Shown here piece after piece: positions 42,289-50,584 of a DNA stretch of 64,000 bases. The notes beneath the pieces are model-generated. The model did no database searches. It was not told where the DNA came from and worked only from the letters and a program-made list of their open reading frames with translations. The DNA is from Roseicitreum antarcticum (GTDB lineage: Bacteria > Pseudomonadota > Alphaproteobacteria > Rhodobacterales > Rhodobacteraceae): positions 3,051,501 through 3,115,500 of the forward strand of contig NZ_CP061498.1 in assembly GCF_014681765.1 (NCBI RefSeq). Reading direction: 5' to 3'. A program made the translations under genes and the position numbers. The number at the start of each line of letters is the position of its first letter. The stretch's first letter is position 1.

Positions 42289-43269
42289 CTATTGCGCCGA
42301 CAGACCGACGGCGCGCAACGTGTCGCCCAGTGCGGCATCCGAGTTGCGCATGAAGGCTTCGAAATCAGCGCCGGTCGTCCATTGCATCGCGTAGCCCCGG
42401 CCGCTCATGAAGCTGGTGTATTCTGGGTCTTGCAACACCTCGCCCAGAACCGAAGTGATTTGTTCTGCGACGTCGGGCGCCAGACCTGCGGGGGCGACCA
42501 GCCCGCGCCAGGATCCCAGCGCGAATTCATGCCCGGAGGCTTCGGTGAAGGTCGGCACATCGGGGGCGATGTCCAGCCGGGCATCCGAGAACACGGCCAG
42601 GGGACGGATCAGTCCGGCCTCCATCAGGGCGGCGGCTTCGGGCAGCGATGCGGTCGCTACCTCGACACCACCGGCGGCCAGATCCTGCAACCCGGGGGCG
42701 GCACCCTCGGACGGGACCCAAGCCACCCGCCCGGCAGGCATTCCCGCCGCCATCAGCATGCCCGCCAGTGCCAGATGGTTCACCCCACCCTGTGCCGAAC
42801 CCGAGGCCTTGAATTCGCGGTCCGGCGCAGCCTCCAACGCGGCCAAGAGCGATCCGATGTCAGTGTGATCGCTGCGGGTGTTCACGAACACCGCCGCAGG
42901 GTCTGAATTGTAAAGCCCAAGCGGCGTGTAGGCGGTATGGTCCAGGTCGGTCAGCCCAAGGTTGTGCATTGTGCCGATTTCCAGCGTCGCGACACCGATG
43001 GTCTGGCCGTCCGGCGCTGCGCTGGCGATGGCGGCATGGCCGATGACCCCGGACCCACCAGTGCGGTTTTCCACCGCGACAGGCACGCCGATGCGTTCTT
43101 CCAGCAGCGCGCCGATCATCCGGGCAGTTGCGTCGGTACCGCCACCTGCGCCCCAGGGCACGATCAGCGTTACCCGACCATCGGGCCAGTCTTGCGCCAC
43201 GGCGGGCGCTGCAACGGTGCTGAGCAGGGCGGCGAAACCCGCAATCATCTTACGTTTTGTGAGTAGCAT
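42289..43269 (-). CDS. tctC: TTT-family periplasmic substrate-binding protein
   Basis: This 326-residue exported protein has a signal peptide (MLLTKRKMIAGFAALLSTVAAPAVAQ). TctC/Bug-family motifs are WPDGRVTLIVPWGAGGGTDATAR and PVAVENRTGGSGVIGH. Bug proteins bind citrate, other dicarboxylates and small organic acids. It is followed by a hairpin and tctBA. The companion enzymes suggest a hydroxylated dicarboxylate. Confidence 0.92.
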   Translation of the reverse strand: MLLTKRKMIAGFAALLSTVAAPAVAQDWPDGRVTLIVPWGAGGGTDATARMIGALLEERIGVPVAVENRTGGSGVIGHAAIASAAPDGQTIGVATLEIGTMHNLGLTDLDHTAYTPLGLYNSDPAAVFVNTRSDHTDIGSLLAALEAAPDREFKASGSAQGGVNHLALAGMLMAAGMPAGRVAWVPSEGAAPGLQDLAAGGVEVATASLPEAAALMEAGLIRPLAVFSDARLDIAPDVPTFTEASGHEFALGSWRGLVAPAGLAPDVAEQITSVLGEVLQDPEYTSFMSGRGYAMQWTTGADFEAFMRNSDAALGDTLRAVGLSAQ

Positions 43270-43328
43270 CTTAGTCTCCTCCTTCGGGTAAATGCCTGTG
43301 CAAGCTCTCCTCCGGCACGGGCGGGCGA

Positions 43329-44747
43329 TCAGGGTGATCCGTCGAAAATCTTGGTGGGGTTCATGAGGTCCTGCGGGTCCAGCGCGGCCTTCATGTGGCG
43401 CATCAGGTCCATTTCGGCAGGTCCCCGGCTGAGCGGCAGGTAGGGTTTTTTCAGCGTCCCGATACCGTGTTCGGCCGATACGGTGCCCTTCATTTCGCCG
43501 ATGATGCCATAGACGATGCGGCTGGCTTCAGGCAGAGGCTGCGGGTCGGCACCGGGGCGCCAGGCCACGACATGCAGGTTGCCGTCGCCGACATGGCCGT
43601 AATAGACCGACTGGCAACCGATCTGATCCGCCAGCGCGGCCTTGGCGCGCGCCGCGAAAGCGTCCATCTGGCTGACCGGCAGCCCAACGTCGAAACTAAT
43701 GTGCGGGCCGATGACCGTCGGGTGTGCGAACTCGGCTGCCGCGTCCCGGGTGGCCCAGAAGGCCCCGATATCGCCCAGGCTTTGCGCAACGGCACCGTCT
43801 TGTACGAGGTCTTTTTCCATCAGGTCTTCCAGCAGGCTTTCAAACCGCGCGCCGTCGATGACATGATCGAGGCCCTGCATCTCGATCAAGATGGCGTGGC
43901 TGCCGCCCGCGATCTCAACCGGCGCGCGCACGCCGGGCACCCGTGTCGTGGCCTGAAGCCAGTAGTCGGACCACATGACCTCGAACGCGGACAACAGCGG
44001 CCCCAGCCGCTGCCGCGCTGCGGCCAGCACGGCCAGCACCGCGTCATAGTCACGTGCGACGCACAGTGCCGCGCTGGTGCAGCCGGGCTGCGGATAGAGG
44101 CGCAGCACGGCCCGAGTCACCACGCCCAGCGTGCCTTCGGCGCCGATGAAAAGTTGCTTCAGGTCGTATCCGGCGTTGTTCTTGATCATCTTGTTGAGCA
44201 TGGGCAGCACAGTCCCATCGGGCAGAACAACCTCCAGGCCCAGCACCAGATCGCGCGTCATGCCATAGCGGATGACGCGGTTCCCCCCGGCATTGGTCGC
44301 GATATTGCCGCCGATGGTGCACGACCCCCGTGCCCCCAGATCCAGCGGAAAGAACAGGCCCTGTTCCGCCGCCGCTTTCTGGATGGTTTCGAGCGGGGTA
44401 CCGGCGAGGACCGTCATGGTCATGCCGTGGGGATCAATCGCTTCGACCCCCGACATGCGTTCCAGCGACAGCGCCACGCCGCCGTCAAGCGGGCGGGCCC
44501 CGCCACAAAGGCCAGTCATTCCGCCCTGCGGTGTGACCTGAATACCTTGTGCATGGCAATGGCGCAGGATCGCAACAACCTCGCTGGTCGAAGCGGGACG
44601 CAGCACGGCAAGCGGGTCGGCGGGGGGCAGAAAGCTCCAGTCCGTGCGGTTGCGCGCGGGCATGTCCGCCCCTTGCAGGCAGCCCGCAGGCCCCAGCACG
44701 CCGCGCAGTTCTGCCAGAAGATCCGCTTTCGTTGCCAAAGGCGCCAT
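43329..44747 (-). CDS. FAD-linked 2-hydroxyacid dehydrogenase (GlcD/D-lactate-DH family)
   Basis: This 472-residue protein starts at MAPLATKADL with GGAGG 6 bp upstream. The N-terminal FAD_binding_4 domain includes TPQGGMTGLCGGARPLDGGVALS and GARGSCTIGGNIATNAGGNRVIRYG. The C-terminal oxidase domain has YGHVGDGNLHVVAW and ends VSAEHGIGTLKKPYL. The family oxidises D-lactate, glycolate or D-2-hydroxyglutarate. First gene of the TTT operon, it probably converts the imported hydroxyacid to a 2-oxoacid for the terminal lyase. Confidence 0.9.
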   Translation of the reverse strand: MAPLATKADLLAELRGVLGPAGCLQGADMPARNRTDWSFLPPADPLAVLRPASTSEVVAILRHCHAQGIQVTPQGGMTGLCGGARPLDGGVALSLERMSGVEAIDPHGMTMTVLAGTPLETIQKAAAEQGLFFPLDLGARGSCTIGGNIATNAGGNRVIRYGMTRDLVLGLEVVLPDGTVLPMLNKMIKNNAGYDLKQLFIGAEGTLGVVTRAVLRLYPQPGCTSAALCVARDYDAVLAVLAAARQRLGPLLSAFEVMWSDYWLQATTRVPGVRAPVEIAGGSHAILIEMQGLDHVIDGARFESLLEDLMEKDLVQDGAVAQSLGDIGAFWATRDAAAEFAHPTVIGPHISFDVGLPVSQMDAFAARAKAALADQIGCQSVYYGHVGDGNLHVVAWRPGADPQPLPEASRIVYGIIGEMKGTVSAEHGIGTLKKPYLPLSRGPAEMDLMRHMKAALDPQDLMNPTKIFDGSP

Positions 44748-44764
44748 GATGTCCTCCCCCACCT

Positions 44765-44779
44765 TGTATGTTACATACA
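44765..44779. promoter_or_regulatory. Perfect palindrome, candidate GntR operator
   Basis: TGTATGT-T-ACATACA is a perfect 7-bp dyad 17 bp upstream of the FAD dehydrogenase start. The TGT...ACA form is typical of FadR-subfamily GntR operators. A second dyad follows at 44792-44814. Confidence 0.65.
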
Positions 44780-44791
44780 TCAAGCTGAGGT

Positions 44792-44814
44792 ACCTCACAA
44801 CCTGTTTGTGAGGT
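44792..44814. promoter_or_regulatory. Second dyad upstream of the TTT operon
   Basis: ACCTCACAA-CCTGT-TTGTGAGGT is a perfect 9-bp dyad with a 5-bp spacer. It may be a second operator for the same promoter or a transcript hairpin. Confidence 0.5.
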
Positions 44815-44837
44815 TTTGGGAAGCGGCCCGACCGGAT

Positions 44838-44862
44838 GGCGTCAGACGGCGTCAGACGGCGT
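44838..44862. repeat. 10-bp tandem repeat GGCGTCAGAC
   Basis: Two and a half head-to-tail copies lie between the TTT operon promoter and the amidohydrolase gene end. A short GCCCCT/AGGGGC hairpin follows at 44864-44881. Confidence 0.6.
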
Positions 44863-44889
44863 GGCCCCTCCCCAAAGGGGCGGCAAGTG

Positions 44890-45723
44890 TCAGGCGCCGG
44901 TCACGCTGAGCGTGCGGGGCATTTCGCCCTGCGCCACCACATTTGGCGTCGCGACATCTGACATGAAGGGCACGACCGAAAAATCAGCCTGCGTGGCGAT
45001 GACGGCCGTGTTGGGGGGCACTTCGGTCCAGCTGCCGCCGTCGCTGTCCAGCGGTTCAGACACGATCAACGTGCCTTCTGCCGATCGCTGGTAATACATC
45101 GACGGCGCAAAGGCATCCGAGGCATAGCGCGCCGCATAAAGGGTATGACCGTCTGACCAGCAGGACGTGAAGCGCATGCCGGGGGTGGCGCCGATCTCTG
45201 CCGCCATTCCTTCCAGCTGACGGACGGCGTGTGCCATTGCGTCCAGCGGGGACGCGTCCAGCCCCAGCCCCAGCGCGGTCAGGAACACCGCCTCGCTGTC
45301 GGTGGCGCCGTAGCGGTGCGCGTAGATGTCTTCATCTATGCCCATCTCTGCGCGACGGCGCAGCTTGCCAAAACCGCCGACCATGCCGTTGTGCATGAAG
45401 GACCAGCGGCCAACGGCGAAAGGATGGCAGTTGTTGTAGCTGGTCGCACTGCCGGTTGAGGCGCGGACATGCGCCAAAAACACGGGCGCCGCGATCTGGC
45501 GCGCGATCTGCAAGAGATTGGGGTCGGACCATGCCGGGCGCGTATCCTTGTAGATGCCGGGTTCGGGCCGCGCGCCATACCATGCGACACCGACGCCATC
45601 GGCATTGATGGCGGTTTTGCAGCAATGCGCGTCCCGGCTCTGGTGGATCAGCGAATGCTCGGGGCGGCTGATGAGGTCTTCCATGAAAACCGGCTTGCCG
45701 AGCCACGCAACCCATCTGCACAT
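44890..45723 (-). CDS. Class II glutamine amidotransferase / EgtC-like amidohydrolase
   Basis: This 277-residue protein begins MCRWVAWLGKPVFMEDLI; after Met removal Cys2 is the N-terminal nucleophile of the Ntn fold. Further EgtC-like features are HVRASTGSATSYNNCHPFAVGRWSFMHNG and DSEAVFLTALG. EgtC removes gamma-glutamyl from the ergothioneine intermediate. Here it follows a class V PLP enzyme by 1 bp, but no EgtB or EgtD lies nearby. So it probably acts on another gamma-glutamyl compound. Confidence 0.78.
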   Translation of the reverse strand: MCRWVAWLGKPVFMEDLISRPEHSLIHQSRDAHCCKTAINADGVGVAWYGARPEPGIYKDTRPAWSDPNLLQIARQIAAPVFLAHVRASTGSATSYNNCHPFAVGRWSFMHNGMVGGFGKLRRRAEMGIDEDIYAHRYGATDSEAVFLTALGLGLDASPLDAMAHAVRQLEGMAAEIGATPGMRFTSCWSDGHTLYAARYASDAFAPSMYYQRSAEGTLIVSEPLDSDGGSWTEVPPNTAVIATQADFSVVPFMSDVATPNVVAQGEMPRTLSVTGA

Positions 45724-45724
45724 G

Positions 45725-47215
45725 TCAGGCCGCCGCCGTTCGGGTGCTGTCTGTGCCCGCGGCCTGACTGACCGGAGCGAAGCGCGCGGTGGAAGGATCG
45801 GCGGTGTAGGCGTCCAGCATCGGGTGCGGGTTGCGCGCCAGCGCGTCGACCGCCTTGATGATCCGGTCGGCCTTGGCATCGTCCAGCAGCACGCTGAAGT
45901 TGAGGCGGATCCAGCCGGGCTTGGCCATTTCCTGCCCGGCAAGGATGGCATCGCGGAGGGCAACGGATTGCGCGTCGTCGATCTCCAGCAGGCGATGCGC
46001 GTAGGGGCCGGCGCAGGCGCAGCCGCCCCGCGCCTGAATGCCATAACAATCACTGAGCATCCGAGTGAACAGTTGATGATGCACATGGCCGCCCTGCGCG
46101 CCACGCACACGGAACGAGAAGATCGGCAGCCTTGGGCCTTTGTCCGTGCCCAGCAATTCCAGCCGGGGATTCTGGCTCCAGACCCGCTGCGCGCGCGCGT
46201 TGAACGCCGCATGGCGCGTATCCATCACGTCTTGCCCGATGGCATCCTTGACGATGAAAGCCAGGGCCGCGCGGATATCGCCGATGACATTCGGTGTGCC
46301 TGCTTCCTCCCGCTCGGCCAAGCTGTCGCTATAGACATGATCGGTTGGCGACACGAACCGGACCGTCCCGCCGCCAGGGTGGACCGGGTGCGTGCGCGAC
46401 ACGGCATCCTTGCGCAGGATCAGGATGCCCGATGCGCCTGGCCCACCTGGAAACTTGTGTGGCGAGACGACCACGGCGTCGATGGCGCAATCGGTCCCGG
46501 CATTCATGTCGATGGGCAGGTAGGGGCCGCCACCGGCATAGTCCCACAGGCTGAGCGCACCATGGGCCTTGAGCAGCCTGGTGACCGCGTCCACATCCGT
46601 GATGATCCCCGTGACGTTCGATGCGGCCGAGAATGCGCCGATCCGCAGATCCGCCCCGGCGGTGTCCGCCAGCGCCTGCGCCAGCACCGACATGTCGGGG
46701 CCGCCTTGCACGGCCTCGGGGATTTCGATCACCTCGGCCCCTGATTCGCGCCAGGGCAGAATGTTGGAATGGTGTTCATAGGGGCCTACGAACACCACCG
46801 CCCGCCCGCCGCGCGCCACAACATCGGGCAGCCCGAACAGGTGCACCAGCCGGTTTATGCCCGCGGTGGCTCCGGCGCCGGCAAAGATCACCGCGTGGTT
46901 GCTGTCATCCGACCCGGTCATCCGTGCGATTGTGGCCCGTGCTGCACGCCGCATCCGCGTCATCGTTGCACCGCAGAACGACGCCTCGGTATGGCTGTTG
47001 GCGTACCACGGCAGAACCTCGGTCATCACGAAGCGTTCCACCTGCTCCAGCGCGCGGCCAGAGGCCACATAATCCGCATAGATCAGCGGGTTGGTGCCAA
47101 AGGGGCCGGGCACAGGCATACCTTCGCCGATGAGGCCCCCCCGCAACCAGTCCACCAGATCAGGGCGATCCAACTGGCGGGCAAAGCGGTCGAGGGGGCA
47201 TTCAGCAACAGACAT
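45725..47215 (-). CDS. Class V aminotransferase-fold PLP enzyme (cysteine-desulfurase-like)
   Basis: This 496-residue protein starts at MSVAECPLDR. Its class V fold is shown by IYADYVASGRAL, SHTEASFCGATM, FAGAGATAGINRL and the PLP lysine in VVSPHKFPGGPGASGIL. A Cys-rich segment ARGGCACAGPYAH lies in the C-terminal third. Cysteine desulfurases and C-S lyases (such as EgtE) share this fold. Pairing with an EgtC-like hydrolase suggests a sulfur- or gamma-glutamyl-linked pathway; the reaction is not known. It is larger than typical SufS/EgtE (about 400). Confidence 0.78.
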   Translation of the reverse strand: MSVAECPLDRFARQLDRPDLVDWLRGGLIGEGMPVPGPFGTNPLIYADYVASGRALEQVERFVMTEVLPWYANSHTEASFCGATMTRMRRAARATIARMTGSDDSNHAVIFAGAGATAGINRLVHLFGLPDVVARGGRAVVFVGPYEHHSNILPWRESGAEVIEIPEAVQGGPDMSVLAQALADTAGADLRIGAFSAASNVTGIITDVDAVTRLLKAHGALSLWDYAGGGPYLPIDMNAGTDCAIDAVVVSPHKFPGGPGASGILILRKDAVSRTHPVHPGGGTVRFVSPTDHVYSDSLAEREEAGTPNVIGDIRAALAFIVKDAIGQDVMDTRHAAFNARAQRVWSQNPRLELLGTDKGPRLPIFSFRVRGAQGGHVHHQLFTRMLSDCYGIQARGGCACAGPYAHRLLEIDDAQSVALRDAILAGQEMAKPGWIRLNFSVLLDDAKADRIIKAVDALARNPHPMLDAYTADPSTARFAPVSQAAGTDSTRTAAA

Positions 47216-47322
47216 GGCGTGGACTCCGGTTCTTGAAGTGAAGTTTGCCCTATCATTATGAAGAAAAATCGCGATCATACGACAACGAATGCGCGAAAAT
47301 TATAGGGAAATTGTTGTCAAAA

Positions 47323-47793
47323 ATGCCCGAAAAAGCCATATCACTCGATCAAATGGACCGCGCCATCCTGCGAACCCTGCAACGCGATCCCACTCTGTCG
47401 CAGCGCGCCCTGGCGGAGACCGTAGGCCTGTCGCAGAATGCATGCTGGCGCAGGCTTCAGGCCATGCGCGCGGCGGGCGTGGTCCGGGGGCAGTCGTTGC
47501 TTCTGGACCCGTCGCGGATCGGGCTGGGGTTGACGGTCTTCGTGATGATCCGCATCCGCCACCATTCTGCGGACTGGCTGAAAGTATTCCGGCGCACGGT
47601 GTCCGACATTCCCAATGTGATTGATTTCTACCGGATCGCGGGGGATTACGACTATATGCTGAAGGTGGTGGCCGAGGACATGAACGATTTTGATCGTGTG
47701 TATCAGCGTCTGATCGAGAAGGTGGAACTGGATACAGTCACCTCTTTCATGACCATGGAGAAAATTGCTGACCAGCGTGATATGCCGCTATAG
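47323..47793 (+). CDS. Lrp/AsnC-family transcriptional regulator
   Basis: This 156-residue regulator starts at MPEKAISLDQMDRAIL. The HTH is near residues 8-55 (LSQRALAETVGLSQNACWRRL) and the RAM effector domain covers the rest (FYRIAGDYDYMLKVVAEDM). Lrp proteins often respond to amino acids. It is divergent from the PLP-enzyme/amidohydrolase operon across 107 bp, so that operon is its likely target. An earlier in-frame start at 47245 runs into that promoter and is disfavoured. Confidence 0.9.
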   Translation: MPEKAISLDQMDRAILRTLQRDPTLSQRALAETVGLSQNACWRRLQAMRAAGVVRGQSLLLDPSRIGLGLTVFVMIRIRHHSADWLKVFRRTVSDIPNVIDFYRIAGDYDYMLKVVAEDMNDFDRVYQRLIEKVELDTVTSFMTMEKIADQRDMPL

Positions 47794-48591
47794 AGCAGCC
47801 GCGCCTTGTCGCGCTAGCCCTTTGGCAGCTTCAAGCCGGACAATAGAAGCAGCCGTTGCCTGAATACGCGCGCAAGAATGAGCGCATGTGACTTGATCGC
47901 GCCAAAAAATGTATCAAAACAATTTCTTATGGCCGCCTGACGCCGACTTGAAATCAAATGTCGACGCACATTCGGTTGACGCTTCTTTCATCGAAGCCAG
48001 ACCTGGCCTCAGGATACAAAAAAACCCGCCTCGCACCGGCGGGGCCGCCACGCTGGGCTCTCAGCTTCGCGCTTTCGCGGTCCGGAAGGTCATGTGTCCC
48101 CGTTGCGCTGTGGCCGCGTTCAAGATGCCGTATGGCGCGAAGCTACAGATTGGATCGGTCGGTGCCATTGATAAAATCGTGCCCACTCCTCATCTTGTGG
48201 CGGTCACGGTGTCCGGGTCGTAAGGCACCCGGTGCAGGCGTCTTCGGATACAGGCTTTCTTGATGGTGTGGATGCGCCCTCCCGACGCCCTGCACGCAGT
48301 CAACAAAGCCGCTCGAAAGAACCTGTGCCGCGTTCCGCGCCAGGCTTTTGCCATCATTCCATTGCCCGCAGCGTCTGAGCTATCGTCCCGTTTTCACGGG
48401 ACAAGTGCGCAGAGCCAACGCAGCCATCTTCAGTTTCGGGGCAGGGGTGATGCCGCCTATACCGTTGTTCGCGCAGGCCCACATGCGCGCGGGCCAAGAG
48501 ATGGTGTTCAGCGCGCATGACCGGGGATGTGTCTTCCGCAAATGTACCCACGCGACATGCGACGGTACCTCGAAGCCTCTGCGCGTATGCC
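47794..48591. other. 800-bp gene-poor region, possible gene remnant
   Basis: No intact gene was recognised. On the minus strand 48392-48520 reads a fragment GIGGITPAPKLKMAALALR that resembles the GGITPA-K-x4-A segment of enolase-superfamily dehydratases, flanked by stops. A short basic frame (MMAKAWRGTRHRFF...) follows to about 48210. A minus-strand terminator is at 48018-48043. Degenerate coding sequence is possible but unproven. Confidence 0.35.
48018..48043 (-). terminator. Intrinsic terminator on the minus strand
   Basis: CCCGCC and GGCGGG (7-nt loop) are flanked on the plus strand by seven A residues at 48018-48024, which on the minus strand is a T-run right after the stem. It may end transcripts coming from the sugar ABC operon about 550 bp away, or from a lost gene. 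Confidence 0.65.
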
Positions 48592-49689
48592 CTATGCAAG
48601 CCTTTCGCCGGTCTCCGGTGTGAAATATGACGCCTTGGACAGGTCAAACCCGAATTCCAGCACCTCGCCCGTGCGTGCTTTGGTGTCTGCGCCAAGGCGC
48701 GAGGTCACTTCTTTGCCTCCCAACCGCGCCACGACATAGGTGTCGGCGCCGGCGGGTTCGACCACATCCACCCGCACCCCGCCGCCTTGCAAAGGTGTTC
48801 CCGGACGGGTTGCGGCTTCGTGCATGTCTTCCGGGCGCAGGCCCAGCAGAATATCGCCTTCCAGCCCGGCGTGGCGCGCTTCGATCAGCCGTAGCGGCTC
48901 GGCACCGTCGCGTGCAATTTCGATCATGCTGCCCTGGCCATTCGGCGTCGCGCGGGCCGGGATCAGGTTCATCGCAGGGCTGCCCATGAAATCGGCGACG
49001 AAAGTATTGGCGGGCCGGGTGTAAATTTCATGCGGCGTGCCGATCTGCTGAATGATGCCGCCTTTCATGACGACAATTTTCGTGGCCAGCGTCATCGCCT
49101 CAATCTGGTCATGGGTGACATATACCATGCTTGCACCAAGATCTTGATGCAGGCGCTTGATTTCGGTGCGCATTTCAACGCGCAGTTTTGCATCAAGGTT
49201 CGACAGCGGTTCGTCAAACAAGAACAATGCAGGATCGCGCACGAGGGCGCGGCCCATGGCGACGCGCTGGCGCTGCCCGCCGGACAATTGGCCGGGCCGC
49301 CGCTTCAACAACGGCTCGATCTGCAATTGGCGGGCAACATCAGCCAGTTTGCTGGCTTGCGTGGCCTTATCTATGCCGCGCACCTGCATCCCGAATGTGA
49401 TGTTTTTCGCAACACTCATGGTGGGGTAAAGCGCGTAGCTTTGAAACACCATGGCGATGTTGCGGTCTTTGGGGCTGACATGCGTCATGTCCTGACCCGC
49501 GATGCGGATCGCGCCGCCGCTGATCGGCTCCAACCCCGCGATACAGTTCAGCAGCGTGGATTTGCCACAGCCCGACGGCCCGACCAGCACCAGAAATTCG
49601 CCCTTGTCGATGCCGACATTGATGTCTTTCAGGATTTCGGTCGCACCGTAGTTTTTGTACAGGCCCTTGATGTCAAGAATGCCAGACAT
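48592..49689 (-). CDS. gtsD: Sugar ABC transporter ATP-binding protein (MalK/UgpC type)
   Basis: This 365-residue ATPase has Walker A GPSGCGKST (near residue 38), Q-loop VFQSYALYPTMSVAKNI, signature LSGGQRQRVAMGRA and Walker B LFLFDEPLSNLD. The C-terminal regulatory TOBE domains (about 240-365) are present. It is last in a four-gene operon with GtsABC-like genes. A 4-bp gap separates it from the upstream permease gene. Confidence 0.9.
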   Translation of the reverse strand: MSGILDIKGLYKNYGATEILKDINVGIDKGEFLVLVGPSGCGKSTLLNCIAGLEPISGGAIRIAGQDMTHVSPKDRNIAMVFQSYALYPTMSVAKNITFGMQVRGIDKATQASKLADVARQLQIEPLLKRRPGQLSGGQRQRVAMGRALVRDPALFLFDEPLSNLDAKLRVEMRTEIKRLHQDLGASMVYVTHDQIEAMTLATKIVVMKGGIIQQIGTPHEIYTRPANTFVADFMGSPAMNLIPARATPNGQGSMIEIARDGAEPLRLIEARHAGLEGDILLGLRPEDMHEAATRPGTPLQGGGVRVDVVEPAGADTYVVARLGGKEVTSRLGADTKARTGEVLEFGFDLSKASYFTPETGERLA

Positions 49690-49693
49690 GGGG

Positions 49694-50584
49694 TTATCCT
49701 TTCACAGATCCTGCGGTCAGACCGCGGATGAAGTACTTTCCGGCAACGACATAGACCAGCAGTGTCGGCAGCGCGGCGATGATCGCGGCGGCCATGTCGA
49801 CATTGTATTCTTTGACGCCGGTGGTGGAATTGACGATGTTGTTGAGCGCGACGGTGATCGGCTGCGTTCCCGCCTGACTGAAGGACACCCCGAACAGAAA
49901 GTCGTTCCAGATCTGGGTAAATTGCCAGATCACGGTCACCACGATGATGGGCAGCGACAAGGGTAGAAAGATCGACCAGAAGATGCGGAAGAAACCCGCG
50001 CCGTCGATCTTCGCCGCCTTGGTCAGTTCGGCCGGGATTGTCACATAGTAGTTGCGGAAAAACAGCGTGGTGAACCCGACCCCATAGATCACATGTACAA
50101 AGATCAGTCCCGGAATGGTGCCCGCGATGTCCAGCAGGCCCAGCGTGCGCGCCATGGGCAACAGCACGACCTGAAACGGGATGAAGCAGCCAAACAGGAT
50201 CAGGGCAAAAATCAGATTGGCACCGCGAAATTGCCATTGCGCCACGACATAGCCGTTCAGCGCCCCCAAGATGGTCGAGATCATCACCGCAGGCACGGCC
50301 AGCATGACCGAATTCCAGAAATAGGGTTGCAGCCCCTCGCATTTTACGCCGGTGCAAGCCCCGGACCATGCGGTGCGCCAGGCATCGAAGGTGATTTCCC
50401 GTGGCAGTGCGATCAGCGATCCGGTGCGGATTTCCTCAAGGCTTTTCAGCGATGTCGTCAGCATGACGAACAGCGGCATCAGGTACCATACGGCGAAAAC
50501 TGACAGCATGAGGTACAATCCCCACCGCAACGCGATCTGGAGGGCCCGCGACTGTTTCTGCGCGGGATAGGTTGCGTCAGTCAT
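49694..50584 (-). CDS. gtsC: Sugar ABC transporter permease, GtsC/MalG type
   Basis: This 296-residue permease has about six TM helices with the MalG-type EAA loop ELTKAAKIDGAGFFRIFWSIFLPLS. The periplasmic segment SGACTGVKCEGLQPYFWNSVMLAV matches glucose-type permeases. It overlaps the other permease by 8 bp. Confidence 0.9.
   Translation of the reverse strand: MTDATYPAQKQSRALQIALRWGLYLMLSVFAVWYLMPLFVMLTTSLKSLEEIRTGSLIALPREITFDAWRTAWSGACTGVKCEGLQPYFWNSVMLAVPAVMISTILGALNGYVVAQWQFRGANLIFALILFGCFIPFQVVLLPMARTLGLLDIAGTIPGLIFVHVIYGVGFTTLFFRNYYVTIPAELTKAAKIDGAGFFRIFWSIFLPLSLPIIVVTVIWQFTQIWNDFLFGVSFSQAGTQPITVALNNIVNSTTGVKEYNVDMAAAIIAALPTLLVYVVAGKYFIRGLTAGSVKG

Noticed and set aside
44890-47215. 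Ergothioneine biosynthesis operon
   Set aside because: EgtB and EgtD, the defining enzymes, are absent from the neighbourhood; only an EgtC-like and a class V PLP enzyme are present.
47794-48591. Degenerate insertion sequence
   Set aside because: No transposase motif, terminal inverted repeats or target duplication were seen.
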